Part shown: piece after piece, positions 8,789 through 18,017 of the stretch
Position numbering within the stretch: position 1 is the first letter of the stretch
Layout: every line of letters begins with the position of its first letter
Assembly (NCBI GenBank): GCA_049841135.1
Contig: JASGHK010000004.1
Span: 124,001-188,000 of the forward strand
Origin: JACRCT01 sp049841135
GTDB lineage: Bacteria; Myxococcota; Myxococcia; Myxococcales; UBA5297
DNA length: 64,000 nt
Direction of reading: 5' to 3'
Program-made: the position numbers and the translations under genes
Notes under the pieces: model-generated
Told to the model about the DNA's origin: nothing
Databases searched by the model: none
Seen by the model: the letters and a program-made list of their open reading frames with translations, nothing else

Positions 8789-9748
8789 CTAGGTGAGGAT
8801 CTGGAGTGCCTCTTCGCACAGCTCGCGCAACGCGCGGGGCAGGACCTGCATCCCCGAGTCGAGCTGGTAGCGCAAGAGGTCGCCGGCGAAGGCCCCGGCG
8901 GTCGGGTAGCGGTTCTTCGGGTTCTTGGCGAGCGCCTTCTCGAAGATGGCCGCGAGCCCGCTCGAGACCCCGCTCGGCAAATCGAAGCGGCCGGAGACGA
9001 TCTTGCCCAGGATGGTGTCCGTGTCCGGCCCGTCGAAAGGCCGCTGCCCGAGCAGGAGCTGGAACATCAGCACGCCCACGCTGAAGAGGTCGGACTGGGG
9101 CGTGAGCGGCTTGCCCAAGGCCTGCTCCGGGGACAGGTAGTGCAGCTTGCCCGCCGCCATCCCCTCGGGGAGCCCGCCGCCGAGCGCGGTGCTGGAGACC
9201 ACGCCGAAGTCGCCGAGCTTGGGCCGGTTCTCGGTGAAGCTCAGGAAGACGTTGGCCGGGTTGACGTCGCCGTGGACCAGCCCCAGCGAGGTGCCGCGCA
9301 CGCCCTGGGCCTGGTGGACGTAGGCCAGCGCCTCGAGCAGCTGGATGCCTATCTGCAGCGCGACCGAGGGCGGGAAGCTGCGCTGCTGCCAGTCCAGCGC
9401 GGTCAGCAGCGCCTCCAGGTCGCCGCCCGGGCAGTACTCCATGGCGAAGTAGAAGGTCTCGGTGTGCTTGCCCACCTCGTAGAGGTTGACGAGGCTGGGG
9501 TGGCGCAACAGCCCCATCACGTCGGCCTCGGTGGCGAACAGGTCGGAGGCGTCGACCTCCCCGCAGCCGATGCGGGGCTTCATGAACTTGAGGGCGACGG
9601 GCAGCAGGTTGCCGCGCTCGTCGACCGCCTCGGCCAGGAACACCACCGCCATCCCGCCCTCGCCCAGGCGACGGACGATCCGGTAGGAGCCGAACCGGCG
9701 CGAGGGGATCGGCTGGAACTGGGGCTGGGCGGTGGAGCTCTGGGGCAT
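8789..9748 (-). CDS. Soluble Ser/Thr protein kinase
   Basis: About 319 residues, nearly only a Hanks kinase domain: Gly loop LGEGGMAVVF, VALKFMK Lys, catalytic loop HGDVNPANVF, DFGVVSS, and 'YLSPEQALG'. The HRD Arg is replaced by Gly, so activation-loop phosphorylation may not be needed. No TM segment or extra domain is seen, so it is probably cytosolic. The ATG at 9748 is used; an in-frame GTG at 9775 would add nine residues. The gene follows a small membrane protein by ~35 bases on the same strand and may share its transcript. Confidence 0.9.
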   Translation of the reverse strand: MPQSSTAQPQFQPIPSRRFGSYRIVRRLGEGGMAVVFLAEAVDERGNLLPVALKFMKPRIGCGEVDASDLFATEADVMGLLRHPSLVNLYEVGKHTETFYFAMEYCPGGDLEALLTALDWQQRSFPPSVALQIGIQLLEALAYVHQAQGVRGTSLGLVHGDVNPANVFLSFTENRPKLGDFGVVSSTALGGGLPEGMAAGKLHYLSPEQALGKPLTPQSDLFSVGVLMFQLLLGQRPFDGPDTDTILGKIVSGRFDLPSGVSSGLAAIFEKALAKNPKNRYPTAGAFAGDLLRYQLDSGMQVLPRALRELCEEALQILT

Positions 9749-9783
9749 GCGGGCACCCCGCTCAGGACTCAGCACGAGGTCGC

Positions 9784-10209
9784 TCAGTCGTACTTCACGG
9801 GCCGGGTATCCACCGAGTACTTCTGGGTGAAGACCTTCTGCACCTGCTTACCCGTCAGGAACGGGTACGGGATGATGCGCGTCCAGGTGATGCCCACGGT
9901 CAGCCGCTTGGTCGTCTCGTTGTTGTCGACGACGACGTTCTCGGTGTCGAGGACGAAGAGGTTCTTGCCGTCCTTGCCGTACTCCTCCTTGACGCGCGCG
10001 ATCAGGCCCTGGCGGGTCTTGTCCTCGTCGAAGTTGCGCCAGCTGTTGTTGGCCACGTCCTGCAGCAGGCTCTTGACGTTCCAGCGCTCGGTGTACGCCG
10101 GGATGTACATGATGCCGAAGTAGACCCCGGTCAGAAGCAGCGAGAGCCAGACGAGGTTCAGGAGCTTGTTCTCGCCGATCTCCGCGCGAGAGACGTGGGG
10201 GCGACGCAT
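9784..10209 (-). CDS. Single-pass membrane protein, unknown
   Basis: 141 residues. After a short basic N-terminus comes one TM helix (about residues 17-36, 'LLNLVWLSLLLTGVYFGIMYIPAY'-like), then a ~100-residue extracytoplasmic domain with alternating beta strands and many Thr/Val/Lys. The layout resembles DUF4845-type small membrane proteins but I cannot assign a family. It sits between a secreted protein and a kinase, all on the minus strand, suggesting a common envelope-related transcript. Confidence 0.75.
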   Translation of the reverse strand: MRRPHVSRAEIGENKLLNLVWLSLLLTGVYFGIMYIPAYTERWNVKSLLQDVANNSWRNFDEDKTRQGLIARVKEEYGKDGKNLFVLDTENVVVDNNETTKRLTVGITWTRIIPYPFLTGKQVQKVFTQKYSVDTRPVKYD

Positions 10210-10249
10210 CGATGTCCTCCGAAGAAGGGTCTGCGGTGCTTGAGGGCCG

Positions 10250-11554
10250 CTAGAGGTCCTGCAGGAGTATCACGTAGGGCGTCATCGGCCTAGGCCCGCA
10301 GCCGTCGACCTCGTCGCGGTAGTTGGCGACCGAGACCACCTCGTACGTGTCGCTGCCGGACTTGACCGTGCCGAAGTTTCCGGCCTCGAGCACCAGGTCC
10401 TGGGCGCCGCCCCCGACCTGGAAGTAGCGGTGCAGCCGCTTGCCGCAGTCGGCCGCCTCGCAGGCGAAGACGTCGTTCTCGGCCCTCACCGTGAACGGCA
10501 GCGTGGCGGCCGCATCCAGGGCCGGCCCGTCGTAGCCGTTGTCCGCCGCCAGCGCGAGCTTGCCGGCGCGCTTGATGGAGATGCCGCGGGACATCTTACG
10601 GGTGCCCGAGACGTAGTCGACCACCGTCACCTCCACCTCGTCGCCCTTGAGCAGCGGGAGGGCGCGCTTGGCGGGCAGCGTGTAGTAGAGCGAGGCCGTC
10701 AGGTCGATGCCGTTCTCGGTTCGGGTCAGGGAGAGGTTGGTCGTGCCGCTGGTGTAGCGGGCGTTGTCGACCGTGCCGGTCCCCTTGTAGATCTTCGCGC
10801 CGTTGGCGCCGTCAGTGACCTTGAAGAAGCCGAAGTTGTCGGGCTGGCCCACCTCCACCGTCCAGTCCCCGCCGATCTTGGGGACGAGGTTGGGCAGGCA
10901 GGTGGCCGAGCACTGGCCGGACAGGCACATCTGGTCGGTGGGGCAGTCCTGCGGCCCGCGGCAGCCAGGGGGCTCGTCGGTCTGGATGACGATGGGGTCG
11001 CTCGAGGGGATCTCGAAGTAGATGGCCGAGCCGCAGTCGAGCTGGTTGGCGTCGGTGGGCATCGTCCCTTCGAAGCGGTCGCCAGTCGCCGGCGCCCCCG
11101 GGACGCTGGAGGCGTAGCAGAGCATCAGCCGGTACCGGCCGGGCTGCGCCGCCAGCCGGTCGCCCAGGCACACCTTCACGTCGCCGTTGTAGCAGTTGAC
11201 CTTGTCGTCGCCGCGGTACTCGCCCTGCCAGACCCTCTCGGCCGATTTCTTGGAAGGGATCCGCTTGATCCACAGCGGCTTCTGCGGGCACTGGCAGGCG
11301 TCGCAGGCGACGGAGCACTCCTGGCAGTCGCAGGTGGCGAACTCCGCCATCGGCTTCCAGTCGCCGGTGCCCTGGTCACGCATCACCGTCAGGCCCAGCT
11401 GCTCGAACTCGTCGGCGACGAAGACGTCGTGGTCCAGGTTGTTGACCACGCGCAGCGTCACCGGCTCGGCGGGGTGGTCGACGCACGAGGAGCACGCCGG
11501 TGAGACCAGCAGCCCGAGGGCCGCGAGGAGGATTCGGAAAGAGGGGGCGCGCAC
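10250..11554 (-). CDS. Secreted/lipoprotein with Cys cluster, unknown
   Basis: 434 residues from GTG 11554. The N-terminus 'RILLAALGLLVSPACSSC' is a signal peptide with a possible lipidated Cys. Residues ~60-85 hold a dense Cys cluster (CDCQECSVACDACQC), and residues ~170-200 hold a second Cys-rich disulfide knot ending 'MCLSGQCSATCLPN', typical of myxobacterial surface proteins. The C-terminal half is beta-rich with a 'GGDWTVEVG...GTGTVDNARYTSGTTNLSL' calycin-like pattern. No catalytic motif. It is divergently placed from the VWA lipoprotein at 11706, and the 151 bases between them must carry both promoters; I see no consensus boxes there. Confidence 0.75.
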   Translation of the reverse strand: MRAPSFRILLAALGLLVSPACSSCVDHPAEPVTLRVVNNLDHDVFVADEFEQLGLTVMRDQGTGDWKPMAEFATCDCQECSVACDACQCPQKPLWIKRIPSKKSAERVWQGEYRGDDKVNCYNGDVKVCLGDRLAAQPGRYRLMLCYASSVPGAPATGDRFEGTMPTDANQLDCGSAIYFEIPSSDPIVIQTDEPPGCRGPQDCPTDQMCLSGQCSATCLPNLVPKIGGDWTVEVGQPDNFGFFKVTDGANGAKIYKGTGTVDNARYTSGTTNLSLTRTENGIDLTASLYYTLPAKRALPLLKGDEVEVTVVDYVSGTRKMSRGISIKRAGKLALAADNGYDGPALDAAATLPFTVRAENDVFACEAADCGKRLHRYFQVGGGAQDLVLEAGNFGTVKSGSDTYEVVSVANYRDEVDGCGPRPMTPYVILLQDL

Positions 11555-11705
11555 GGTGGCAGACTCTAACCGCGAGCCCGAAACCGAGGCAATCGCCGGC
11601 GCCCCGACGGGTGCTCGTTCCAGCCGCCTGCGCCAGTGGCCGCTACCCCTGCCACCCCTTGGTCCCGTCGCGCCGGGCGGGGCCCGCGTGCTACCCTGCC
11701 GCATC

Positions 11706-12800
11706 GTGTTTTCCCGCCAAGTCCTCCCTGCCCTCCTCGTCCTCCTCGCCGCGGCCGCCTGTGACCACGCCTCAGGCTCCATCGTCGGCGGAGAGGTCCA
11801 GCCCACGGTCGCCCCGCCCAAGCTCGCGCCGGTCGCCATCGCGCCGCCGCAGGTCGACCAGTCCATCGTCTCGCGCGTCATCCTGCGCGACCCCACCTCG
11901 CTCGCCGCGACCCAGGTCGACGAGTACAAGCAGGGCGACGGGGTGGTCGACATCCTCTGGATCGTGGACACCACCGGCTCGATGGCCAACCAGCGCACCT
12001 CGCTGGCCGACAACTTCGACCACTTCATCTCCACCCTCGTCCAGCTGCGCACCAAGTTCCAGATCGGCGTGACCAGCACCGACATGTCCAGTGAAGGCGA
12101 GCGCGGCGTGCTGCGCGCCGAGCCGCCCTACCACGTCAAGATCATCGACAACGACACGCCCAATCCCCGCGAGGTCTTCCGCGCCAACACCACCTTCCCC
12201 TCGTCGCGCAAGAGGTGGCAGCAGGGGCTCAACGCCATGGTGGCGGCGCTCGACCCCAAGCTGAACAAGAACCCGGGCTTCGTGCGGCCCGGCGCGGCGC
12301 TGGCGGTCATCGTCGTCTCCGACGGCGAGGACCAGTGCTTCGGCGGCACCGCCTACTTCTCGCGCTGGCTGCGCAGCGTGAAGGGCCCGGGCTACGAGAC
12401 GCTCATCAGCTTCTCGGCCATCGGCGGCACCCTGCCCGACGGCTGCTACCCGCCCGGCGAGGAGAGCTACTTCGGCTCCAAGGCGGACCCGGCCTTCCGG
12501 CTGGCGGACATGACCCGGCGCACCGGCGGCGTCTTCGCCAGCATCTGCGACGACTCGTTCGAGGACTCGCTCGTCCGGCTGGCCCAGGCGCTCAACACCC
12601 TGCGGCGCATCTTCCCGCTGACCCTCAAGCCCGACCCGGCCACGATCTACGTGACCGTCGACTCGGCCTACGTCCCGCAGCACCCGGTCAACGGCTGGGA
12701 GTACCGCGCGGACACCAACAGCATCGCCTTCGCCGGCGACTTCGTGCCCCCGCCCGGCTCGTACATCCAGATCTATTACGCCATCGCGGAGGGCCCCTAG
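11706..12800 (+). CDS. VWA-like lipoprotein
   Basis: 364 residues from GTG 11706, which directly precedes the signal sequence 'FSRQVLPALLVLLAAAAC' with lipobox AAAC. A von Willebrand A-type domain follows: 'ILWIVDTTGSM' supplies a DxTxS variant of the metal-ion-dependent adhesion site and 'VIVVSDGEDQCF' the distal strand and Asp. VWA domains mediate metal-dependent adhesion or assembly. The C-terminal ~80 residues form a beta domain ('ATIYVTVDSAYVP...'). The stop codon at 12798-12800 abuts the next ATG, so it is cotranscribed with the Cys-rich lipoprotein. Confidence 0.88.
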   Translation: MFSRQVLPALLVLLAAAACDHASGSIVGGEVQPTVAPPKLAPVAIAPPQVDQSIVSRVILRDPTSLAATQVDEYKQGDGVVDILWIVDTTGSMANQRTSLADNFDHFISTLVQLRTKFQIGVTSTDMSSEGERGVLRAEPPYHVKIIDNDTPNPREVFRANTTFPSSRKRWQQGLNAMVAALDPKLNKNPGFVRPGAALAVIVVSDGEDQCFGGTAYFSRWLRSVKGPGYETLISFSAIGGTLPDGCYPPGEESYFGSKADPAFRLADMTRRTGGVFASICDDSFEDSLVRLAQALNTLRRIFPLTLKPDPATIYVTVDSAYVPQHPVNGWEYRADTNSIAFAGDFVPPPGSYIQIYYAIAEGP

Positions 12801-14198
12801 ATGAGCACCGCCCTCCGTCCCCCCTGCCCCGCCCTGCGCCCGGCCGTGGTCGCGGCGGCGCTCGCCGCGCTCGCCCTGTCCGGCTGCGCGCGCACCCAGC
12901 TCGCTCCCGAGTGCCCCGAGCACTTCGCGCTCGACGACGGCCGCTGCCTCTGCGCCGACGAGGGTGGCTGCCCGGTGGACCACGTCTGCGTCGAGGGGCT
13001 GTGCGAGTGCAACGGCGACTCGTGCTGCCCCGAGGGCTACACCTTCGACCGGGCCACGCGGCAGTGCGTCTGCGGCGCCTCCGCCTGCTGCCCGGCGAGC
13101 TACGCCTGGGACGACAAGCTCGCCAACTGCGCCTGCGCCGCCCAGGACTGCTGCCCCGCCGGCTTCGACTTCGACACCGCGAGCGCGCGCTGCCGCTGCC
13201 AGCAGGACACCTGCTGCCCGCGCGACTTCACCTTCGACGCCGAGTCGCAGACCTGCCGCTGCTCGGGCGACAGCTGCTGCCCGCGCGACTTCGAGTACGA
13301 CCCGCAGCAGAAGCAGTGCATCTGCGCCAAGGACAGCTGCTGCCCGACCAACTACGCCTACAAGTCGGGCATGCGCGCCTGCGTCTGCGTCGCCTCGGCC
13401 TGCTGCCCCTCGGGCTTCGTGCGCGACGAGGCCAAGGACCGCTGCGTCTGCCAGGACGACAGCGCCTGCGCCGAGAACCTGTACTGCGACCCGGTGTCCG
13501 GGCGCTGCATCTGCCACGACGACACGCCGTGCAAGGCCGGCACGTTCTGCAACTCGGCCGGCTTCTGCCAGTCGTTGACGGGCTGCACCTCCACCGCCGA
13601 CTGCCCGACGAAGATGTTCTGCGACACCACCATCGAGGCCTGCAAGCCCAAGGGTCCCTGCACGCTCGACGAGCACTGCCCCTTCGGCCAGATCTGCCGC
13701 AAGACGGACGGGACCTGCGTGGCCGGCTGCCGGCGCGACGAAGACTGCCCGCTCAAGAAGTCCTGCCAGGCCGGCCAGTGCGCCGACTTCTGCCTCGACA
13801 ACCAGTTCTGCCCGCTGGGGATGATGTGCCAGAAGTCCACGGGAACCTGCGTCCCGCCCGACGACCCCAACCACTGCGCCCACTGCGGCAGCTTCGGCGA
13901 GGACTGCGGCCCCGACGGCGTCTGCCTGACCTTCATCGCCGAGGGACAGCAGGACACCTTCTGCGGCGTGCGCTGCACCTCCGACGACGACTGCCCCAGC
14001 GGCTACGACTGCGGCGGCGTCATCTACGACTGCACGTCGTCGAACTACTGCCCGTCGGACTCGGACTGCAAGCAGTTCACCGTGGAGAACGAGCCCGAGC
14101 CGATGCGCCTTTGCGCCGACCCGGTCACCGGCTGGCCCAAGGAGTACGACCGGTCCTGCGCGCCCAAGAGCGGCACCTGCCCGCCCGAAGGCGGGTGA
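12801..14198 (+). CDS. Cys-rich repeat lipoprotein
   Basis: 465 residues. The signal peptide ends in LALSGC (canonical lipobox). The N-terminal half has about seven ~26-residue units of the form 'C-x-C-x5-CCP-x-x-F-x-F/Y-D' (e.g. 'CCPRDFTFDAESQTCRCSGDS'). The C-terminal half has 'DCP..MFCD..'/'CPLGMMC' knots like EB/Dickkopf-type disulfide repeats common in myxobacterial secreted proteins. Probably an outer-membrane-anchored disulfide-rich surface protein working with the VWA lipoprotein immediately upstream. No enzymatic motif; ligand unknown. Confidence 0.85.
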   Translation: MSTALRPPCPALRPAVVAAALAALALSGCARTQLAPECPEHFALDDGRCLCADEGGCPVDHVCVEGLCECNGDSCCPEGYTFDRATRQCVCGASACCPASYAWDDKLANCACAAQDCCPAGFDFDTASARCRCQQDTCCPRDFTFDAESQTCRCSGDSCCPRDFEYDPQQKQCICAKDSCCPTNYAYKSGMRACVCVASACCPSGFVRDEAKDRCVCQDDSACAENLYCDPVSGRCICHDDTPCKAGTFCNSAGFCQSLTGCTSTADCPTKMFCDTTIEACKPKGPCTLDEHCPFGQICRKTDGTCVAGCRRDEDCPLKKSCQAGQCADFCLDNQFCPLGMMCQKSTGTCVPPDDPNHCAHCGSFGEDCGPDGVCLTFIAEGQQDTFCGVRCTSDDDCPSGYDCGGVIYDCTSSNYCPSDSDCKQFTVENEPEPMRLCADPVTGWPKEYDRSCAPKSGTCPPEGG

Positions 14199-14216
14199 GC
14201 GTCGTTTCTGCGGAGC

Positions 14217-14238
14217 CGGCCGGCGTGGAAGCCGGCCG
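14217..14238. terminator. GC hairpin between convergent genes
   Basis: Perfect 8-bp stem CGGCCGGC / GCCGGCCG with a 6-base loop, between the convergent stops at 14198 and 14248. No T-tract follows on either strand, so termination is inferred from position and stability only. Confidence 0.55.
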
Positions 14239-14247
14239 CCCCCCATC

Positions 14248-15220
14248 TCAGCGGAGCTCGCTGCGGCGCGGCAGCCCCGCGACCGCTCCCAGCCGGGTCA
14301 CCACCCGAGCGCCGACCTTGCAGCCGAAGGCCATCGCCTCGCTCACCTGCTCGCCGGTCAGGTCCTGGAAGCGCGATCCGCTGCGCAGGTGGGCCGTCAG
14401 CGAGGCGAGCAGGCCGGCGTCGAAGCCGTCCCCGGCGCCGGTCTGGTCCACCACCTCGACCTTGGGTGCGCTCGCTTCCAACAAGCGCCCCTGGTGCAGC
14501 GCCACCACGCCCTTGGGGCCGAGCGTGACGACCGGGAGGCGCACGCCCTTATCCGCCAGGACCCGCAGCGCCTTGGAGGGATCCGACTCGCCGGTGACGA
14601 ACTCGATCTCGTCGTCGGCCAGCTTGAGTACGTCGAGCTGCGGAGGACTCGGCGATGAGCGCCCGCAGCCGGGCGGGGTCGTCCCAGAAGGAGCACCGCA
14701 GGTTGGGATCGCAGCTCGTCAGGCAGCCCTCCTGGTGCGCGGTGCGCAAGAGCACCCGCGCCGCCTCCGCCGCTTCCGGCCGCAGGAGCGAGTTGGCGAC
14801 GAGGTGCACGCCGCGCGTGTCGGAGAGGTCGAAGGCGCGCACGTCGTCCGGCGAGAGGAGCAGCTCGGCCGAGGGCTTGCGGTAGTCGGTGAACGAGCGC
14901 TCGCCCTTCTCGTCGAGGGTGATGAAGACCAGGCCGGTGCGCGCCTCGCTCGTCAGCCGCATGGCGCGAACGTCGACGCCCTCCGCCCGCAGCGCCTCCT
15001 TGAGGAAGTGGCCGAACTCGTCGTCGCCGGCCACGCCGACGTAGGCCGAGCGGGCCTCGAGCCGGGCGAGCCCGATGGCGACGTTGGCCGGGGAGCCGCC
15101 CGGGCAGCGGGTCCAGCCGACGACGTCGCGCACGCGCTTGGCGCGGGAGTCGGGCAGGAAGTCGACCAGGGCCTCGCCCATGCAGAGGACGTCGAAGGTG
15201 CGGTTCGCGAGGGGCTTCAC
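14248..15220 (-). CDS. PfkB-family sugar kinase (frame restored at ~14639)
   Basis: About 323 residues. PfkB signature 1 region 'CPGGSPANVAIGLARL' (~40-55) and signature 2 'DQTGAGDGFDAG' with the catalytic Asp are both present; the N-terminal 'CMGEALVDFLP' is typical of fructokinase/ribokinase-like enzymes, which phosphorylate a sugar with ATP. The frame breaks at GAGCTGC 14635-14641; removing the G gives GAGCTC and restores 'ALIAESSELDVLKLADDEIEFV', the conserved N-x-x-E-like region. Substrate specificity cannot be assigned. It lies downstream of recO on the same strand behind a 277-base spacer with repeats. Confidence 0.88.
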
Positions 15221-15280
15221 GGGACGGCGCTCCAGGATGCTCGAGGTGAACCGACGCGGTGCGGTACGCCGGCCTACAGC

Positions 15281-15511
15281 CTACGAAAGGGGCTTCGGGC
15301 TGCGGGCTCCGGGCTTCGGGGCAAGCAACCGGCGTGCAGTGCCCGAGGTCCGAAGTCCAAAGCCCGAAGCCCTCCTTCTCACATCTCCACTCCTACGCAA
15401 GGGGCTTCGGGCTGCGGGCCCCGGGCTTCGGGGCAAGCAACCAGCGTGCAGTGCCCGAGGTCCGAAGTCCAAAGCCCGAAGCCCGAAGCCCTCCTTTTCA
15501 CATCTCCACTC
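15281..15511. repeat. ~112-bp tandem duplication built of degenerate heptads
   Basis: Two copies start at 15281 and 15393 (period 112); the second carries an extra 'gcccgaa'-type unit. Each is made of degenerate 7-mers (ggcttcg, ggctttg, gacttcg) and ends with the same bases that form the last codons of recO (GVEM-stop), so the duplication includes the recO 3' end. Upstream 15273-15284 has 'cctacagcctacg', the same heptad style as at 23.82 kb. No coding capacity was recognised in 15221-15497. Confidence 0.85.
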
Positions 15512-16244
15512 CGACCTGCTTCATGAAGTCCAGGGTGCGCAGCCGGCGCCCCAGGTGGTGGGCGACGAACCGCGACAAGAGCGAACGGGCCTCGGCGCGG
15601 ACGTGGGCGGCCGGCGCGAGGGTCTCGGCCGCGGCGCCCAGGGGCCGCTGCAGCGCGGAGAGGACGCCGGAGGCGGCGCTGGAGACGCGCACTCCCAGCC
15701 CGGTCGCGCACTTCGGGCAGAGGATGCCGCCGTGCTCGGGGTCGAACAGCGCGTCGCGCGGGTCCTCGTCGCCACAGCGCGCGCAGGCGTCGAGCTGGGG
15801 CATCAGCCCGCCGGCGGCCAGCGCCGCCAGCTCGAAGCGCATCAGCTGCAGCGGCCCGGCGCCCTGCCGCGCCAGGCCGGTCAAGAAGCCGTGCAGGAGC
15901 GCGAAGAGGTCCGGCTGGGGCTCGCGCTCGCGGGCGAGCTCGCGGGTCAGCTCCGCCGCATACGCCGCGCGGGCGGTGCGGGCGATGTCCTCGCGCAGCT
16001 CGCCGAAGCCGTCGAGGACCTCCGCCCCGTCCAGCCGGCACAGATCGCCGCGGGTCTCGCACAGCTGGGCGTTGAGCAGCGTGAAGGGCTCGAGCACGCC
16101 GGCGAAGCGCCGCTTGCTCTTGCGCGCGCCGCGGGCGAAGGCCGCCAGCCGTCCGCGCTCCTCGGTCATCAGGGTGATGACGCGGTCCGACTCGCCGTAG
16201 TCGACGCCGCCCAGGACCAGTGCCGTGCAGCGGAAGCGCTCCAT
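15498..16244 (-). CDS. recO: DNA repair protein RecO
   Basis: 248 residues. N-terminal OB-fold ('TALVLGGVDYGESDRVITLMTEERGRLAAFARGARKSKRRF') and a helical C-terminal domain with a zinc finger CARC ... CPKC (~residues 175-205). RecO mediates RecA loading in RecFOR recombination repair. Length and motif order match the family. It begins 10 bases after the RodZ-like gene and is the last gene of a run of closely spaced minus-strand genes from 18.6 kb. Its final codons are duplicated in the repeat just downstream. Confidence 0.95.
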   Translation of the reverse strand: MERFRCTALVLGGVDYGESDRVITLMTEERGRLAAFARGARKSKRRFAGVLEPFTLLNAQLCETRGDLCRLDGAEVLDGFGELREDIARTARAAYAAELTRELAREREPQPDLFALLHGFLTGLARQGAGPLQLMRFELAALAAGGLMPQLDACARCGDEDPRDALFDPEHGGILCPKCATGLGVRVSSAASGVLSALQRPLGAAAETLAPAAHVRAEARSLLSRFVAHHLGRRLRTLDFMKQVGVEM

Positions 16245-16254
16245 GCGGGCCGCC

Positions 16255-16716
16255 CTAGCGGGTGAAGTACCAGGCCGCCGCCCCGCCCGCGGCGACCGCC
16301 GCGGCGAGGATGGCCGCCACCACCCGCCCCTTGCGCGAGCGCCGCGCCGCGTTCTCCTCCGGCTCCGGGCCGGCCTTCTGGGCCTGCTCCTCGTAGCGCA
16401 GCACCGCCTCGTCCGGCGAGAGCCCGATGGCGTGCGCGTAGGCGCGGATGTAGCCCAGCACGAAGACCCGCGCCGGCAGCCGGGACAGGTCGTCGGCCTC
16501 CAGCGCCTTGAGGTTGCCGGCGGGGATGCGGGTGGTGTCCGAGACCTGCTGCAGCGAGAAGCCGCGCAGCTCGCGCTCGCGCCCCAGGTACTGGCCGAAC
16601 GTCTCTGCGGACGGCGCCGGGCTCGGCGGCGAAGAGGAGGAGGTGGTGGTGGACGAGGCGGGGGGCGAGGAAGGGCTCTTGCCGCCCTCGGGCTTGTCGT
16701 CGCGGGAGTCGCTCAT
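16255..16716 (-). CDS. RodZ-like HTH membrane protein
   Basis: 153 residues. A Ser/Pro-rich leader (~1-38) precedes a RodZ-type Xre helix-turn-helix: 'FGQYLGRERELRGFSLQQVSDTTRIPAGNLKALEADD' and 'ARVFVLGYIRAYAHAIGLSPDE'. A basic stretch and one C-terminal TM helix (~128-148) follow, with almost no periplasmic tail. RodZ links MreB to the membrane; this version is short and lacks the periplasmic domain. Its ATG at 16716 overlaps the TPR gene stop (ATGA), so the two are translationally coupled. The disordered N-terminal extension is unusual. Confidence 0.85.
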   Translation of the reverse strand: MSDSRDDKPEGGKSPSSPPASSTTTSSSSPPSPAPSAETFGQYLGRERELRGFSLQQVSDTTRIPAGNLKALEADDLSRLPARVFVLGYIRAYAHAIGLSPDEAVLRYEEQAQKAGPEPEENAARRSRKGRVVAAILAAAVAAGGAAAWYFTR

Positions 16717-17488
16717 TGGGAGAGCTGCTCGAGCAGCCGCCGGCAGTCCTCGCCGACGGCCTGTTCCTTGCCCTTCTCCACGCACACGCCCAGCTCGCGC
16801 CGGGCGCCTTCGGTGTCGCCGGCGGCGAGCAGCGACCGGCCGCAGCGGTAGCGGGCGTCGGGCACGTCGGGGCAGTGCTTGGCGAAGAGGCAGAACGACT
16901 GCTGCGCCTTCTCGGGCTGCTTGGTCTCGGTGTAGATGGTGCCCAGGTTGCGGTGGCCCAGGCAGAACTTGGGGTTGGGGACGAGCGCGCTCTTGATGTG
17001 GTCGATGGCCAGCTGGACGTTCCCCATCTTGAAGTGGCACCAGCCCAGGTTGTTCTCGGCGATGTAGGGCGTCTTGTAGAGGATGTCCGAGAGCGCCTTC
17101 TCGTAGAGCGGGATGGCCTCCTCGTAGCGCGCCTGGTCCAGGTAGACGTTGCCCAGGTTGACCATGGCCTCGCTGAACTTGGGGTTGATGACGAGCGCCT
17201 TCTTGTAGTGCTCGATGGCCTTGTCCTTCTCGCCGTAGGAGACGTGGTAGAGCAGCGCCAGCGCGTTGTGGGCGAGGTCCAGCCGGGGTCGCTCTCCACG
17301 GCCTTCTGCTGCTCGATGAGCGCCATGCGGATGTCGTTGCTCTGCATGGCCTGCACGCCCATGTCGTAGTGCAGCAGCGCCTCCTCCTTCTTCTTGCTGT
17401 CCGGGACGGACTGGCAGGTGGCGCCGGTCAGGCTGGCCACGGCGAGGAGCGCGAGGGCGAGGGTGGTCGGGGGCGGGCAGAGTCTCAT
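16713..17488 (-). CDS. TPR lipoprotein, Tgl/PilF-like (frame restored at ~17280)
   Basis: About 258 residues. The signal peptide 'LALALLAVASLTGATC' suggests a lipoprotein. Six TPR-like units follow: 'HYDMGVQAMQSNDIRMALIEQQKAVESDP', '..LAHNALALLYHVSYGEKDKAIEHYKKAL', 'AMVNLGNVYLDQARYEEAIPLYEKAL' and others. Size and layout match type IV pilus pilotins (PilF/PilW, Tgl in Myxococcus), which help secretin assembly; that is a family-level inference as no pil genes are in view. The frame breaks where 'gtcc' at 17278-17281 appears to lack one base of a GGG run (minus-strand TGGGACC). ATG 17488 is favoured by AAGGG upstream. Confidence 0.78.
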
Positions 17489-17520
17489 GGGTCCCTTCGA
17501 ATCCATTGCGTGGGCGCCGC

Positions 17521-17997
17521 CTAGAAGGCCGCCAGGAAGCGCGCCATGCGCACCGGCGGCGGGTCGACGCGCTCGGGCGCCTCGCTCCCGCCGCTGGCCG
17601 CGGCCTTCTGCGGGTCGGCCAGGAAGCACGGCAGGGTGGTGACGAGCTGGGTTTGCTGCTCGGCGGTCAGCGCCGGGTAGTTCATGTTCTCGAGCATGAA
17701 GCCCATGCTCTCGGCGAAGCCGATGGCGTCCGACTCGACCTCCGCGTACTGGGCGGGCGTGACGCGCAGCCGGTCGGTGTCGAGGTAGACGACCGAGTCG
17801 TGCGTCTCGGTCAGGTGGAGATAGACGAAGACGGTGATGGTGCCCGCGGCGTTGGCCACGCCCACGATGTAGCCCTGGACCTCCTGAGCGGGCTTTCCCG
17901 GAACCGCGATGTGCGGCTTGTTGAGCGAGGCGATGATCGCCACCACCTGCTCGCGGGTGACCGGGACGCTCTTGATTCGGGGCTCGGGAGCGAACAT
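17521..17997 (-). CDS. Conserved-looking protein of unknown function
   Basis: 158 residues from ATG 17997 (MFAPEPRIKSVPV). It appears to be a soluble alpha/beta protein with 'GYIVGVANAAGTITVFVYLHLTETHDSVVYLD' as a beta core and a helical 'YAEVESDAIGFAESMGFMLENMN' stretch. There is no signal peptide, TM helix or known catalytic motif. It lies 20 bases after the preceding gene and 32 bases before the TPR lipoprotein, so it is part of the same operon; a role with the pilus/TPR protein is possible but unproven. Confidence 0.75.
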   Translation of the reverse strand: MFAPEPRIKSVPVTREQVVAIIASLNKPHIAVPGKPAQEVQGYIVGVANAAGTITVFVYLHLTETHDSVVYLDTDRLRVTPAQYAEVESDAIGFAESMGFMLENMNYPALTAEQQTQLVTTLPCFLADPQKAAASGGSEAPERVDPPPVRMARFLAAF

Positions 17998-18017
17998 GGC
18001 GGGTTCGGGAAGGCGGG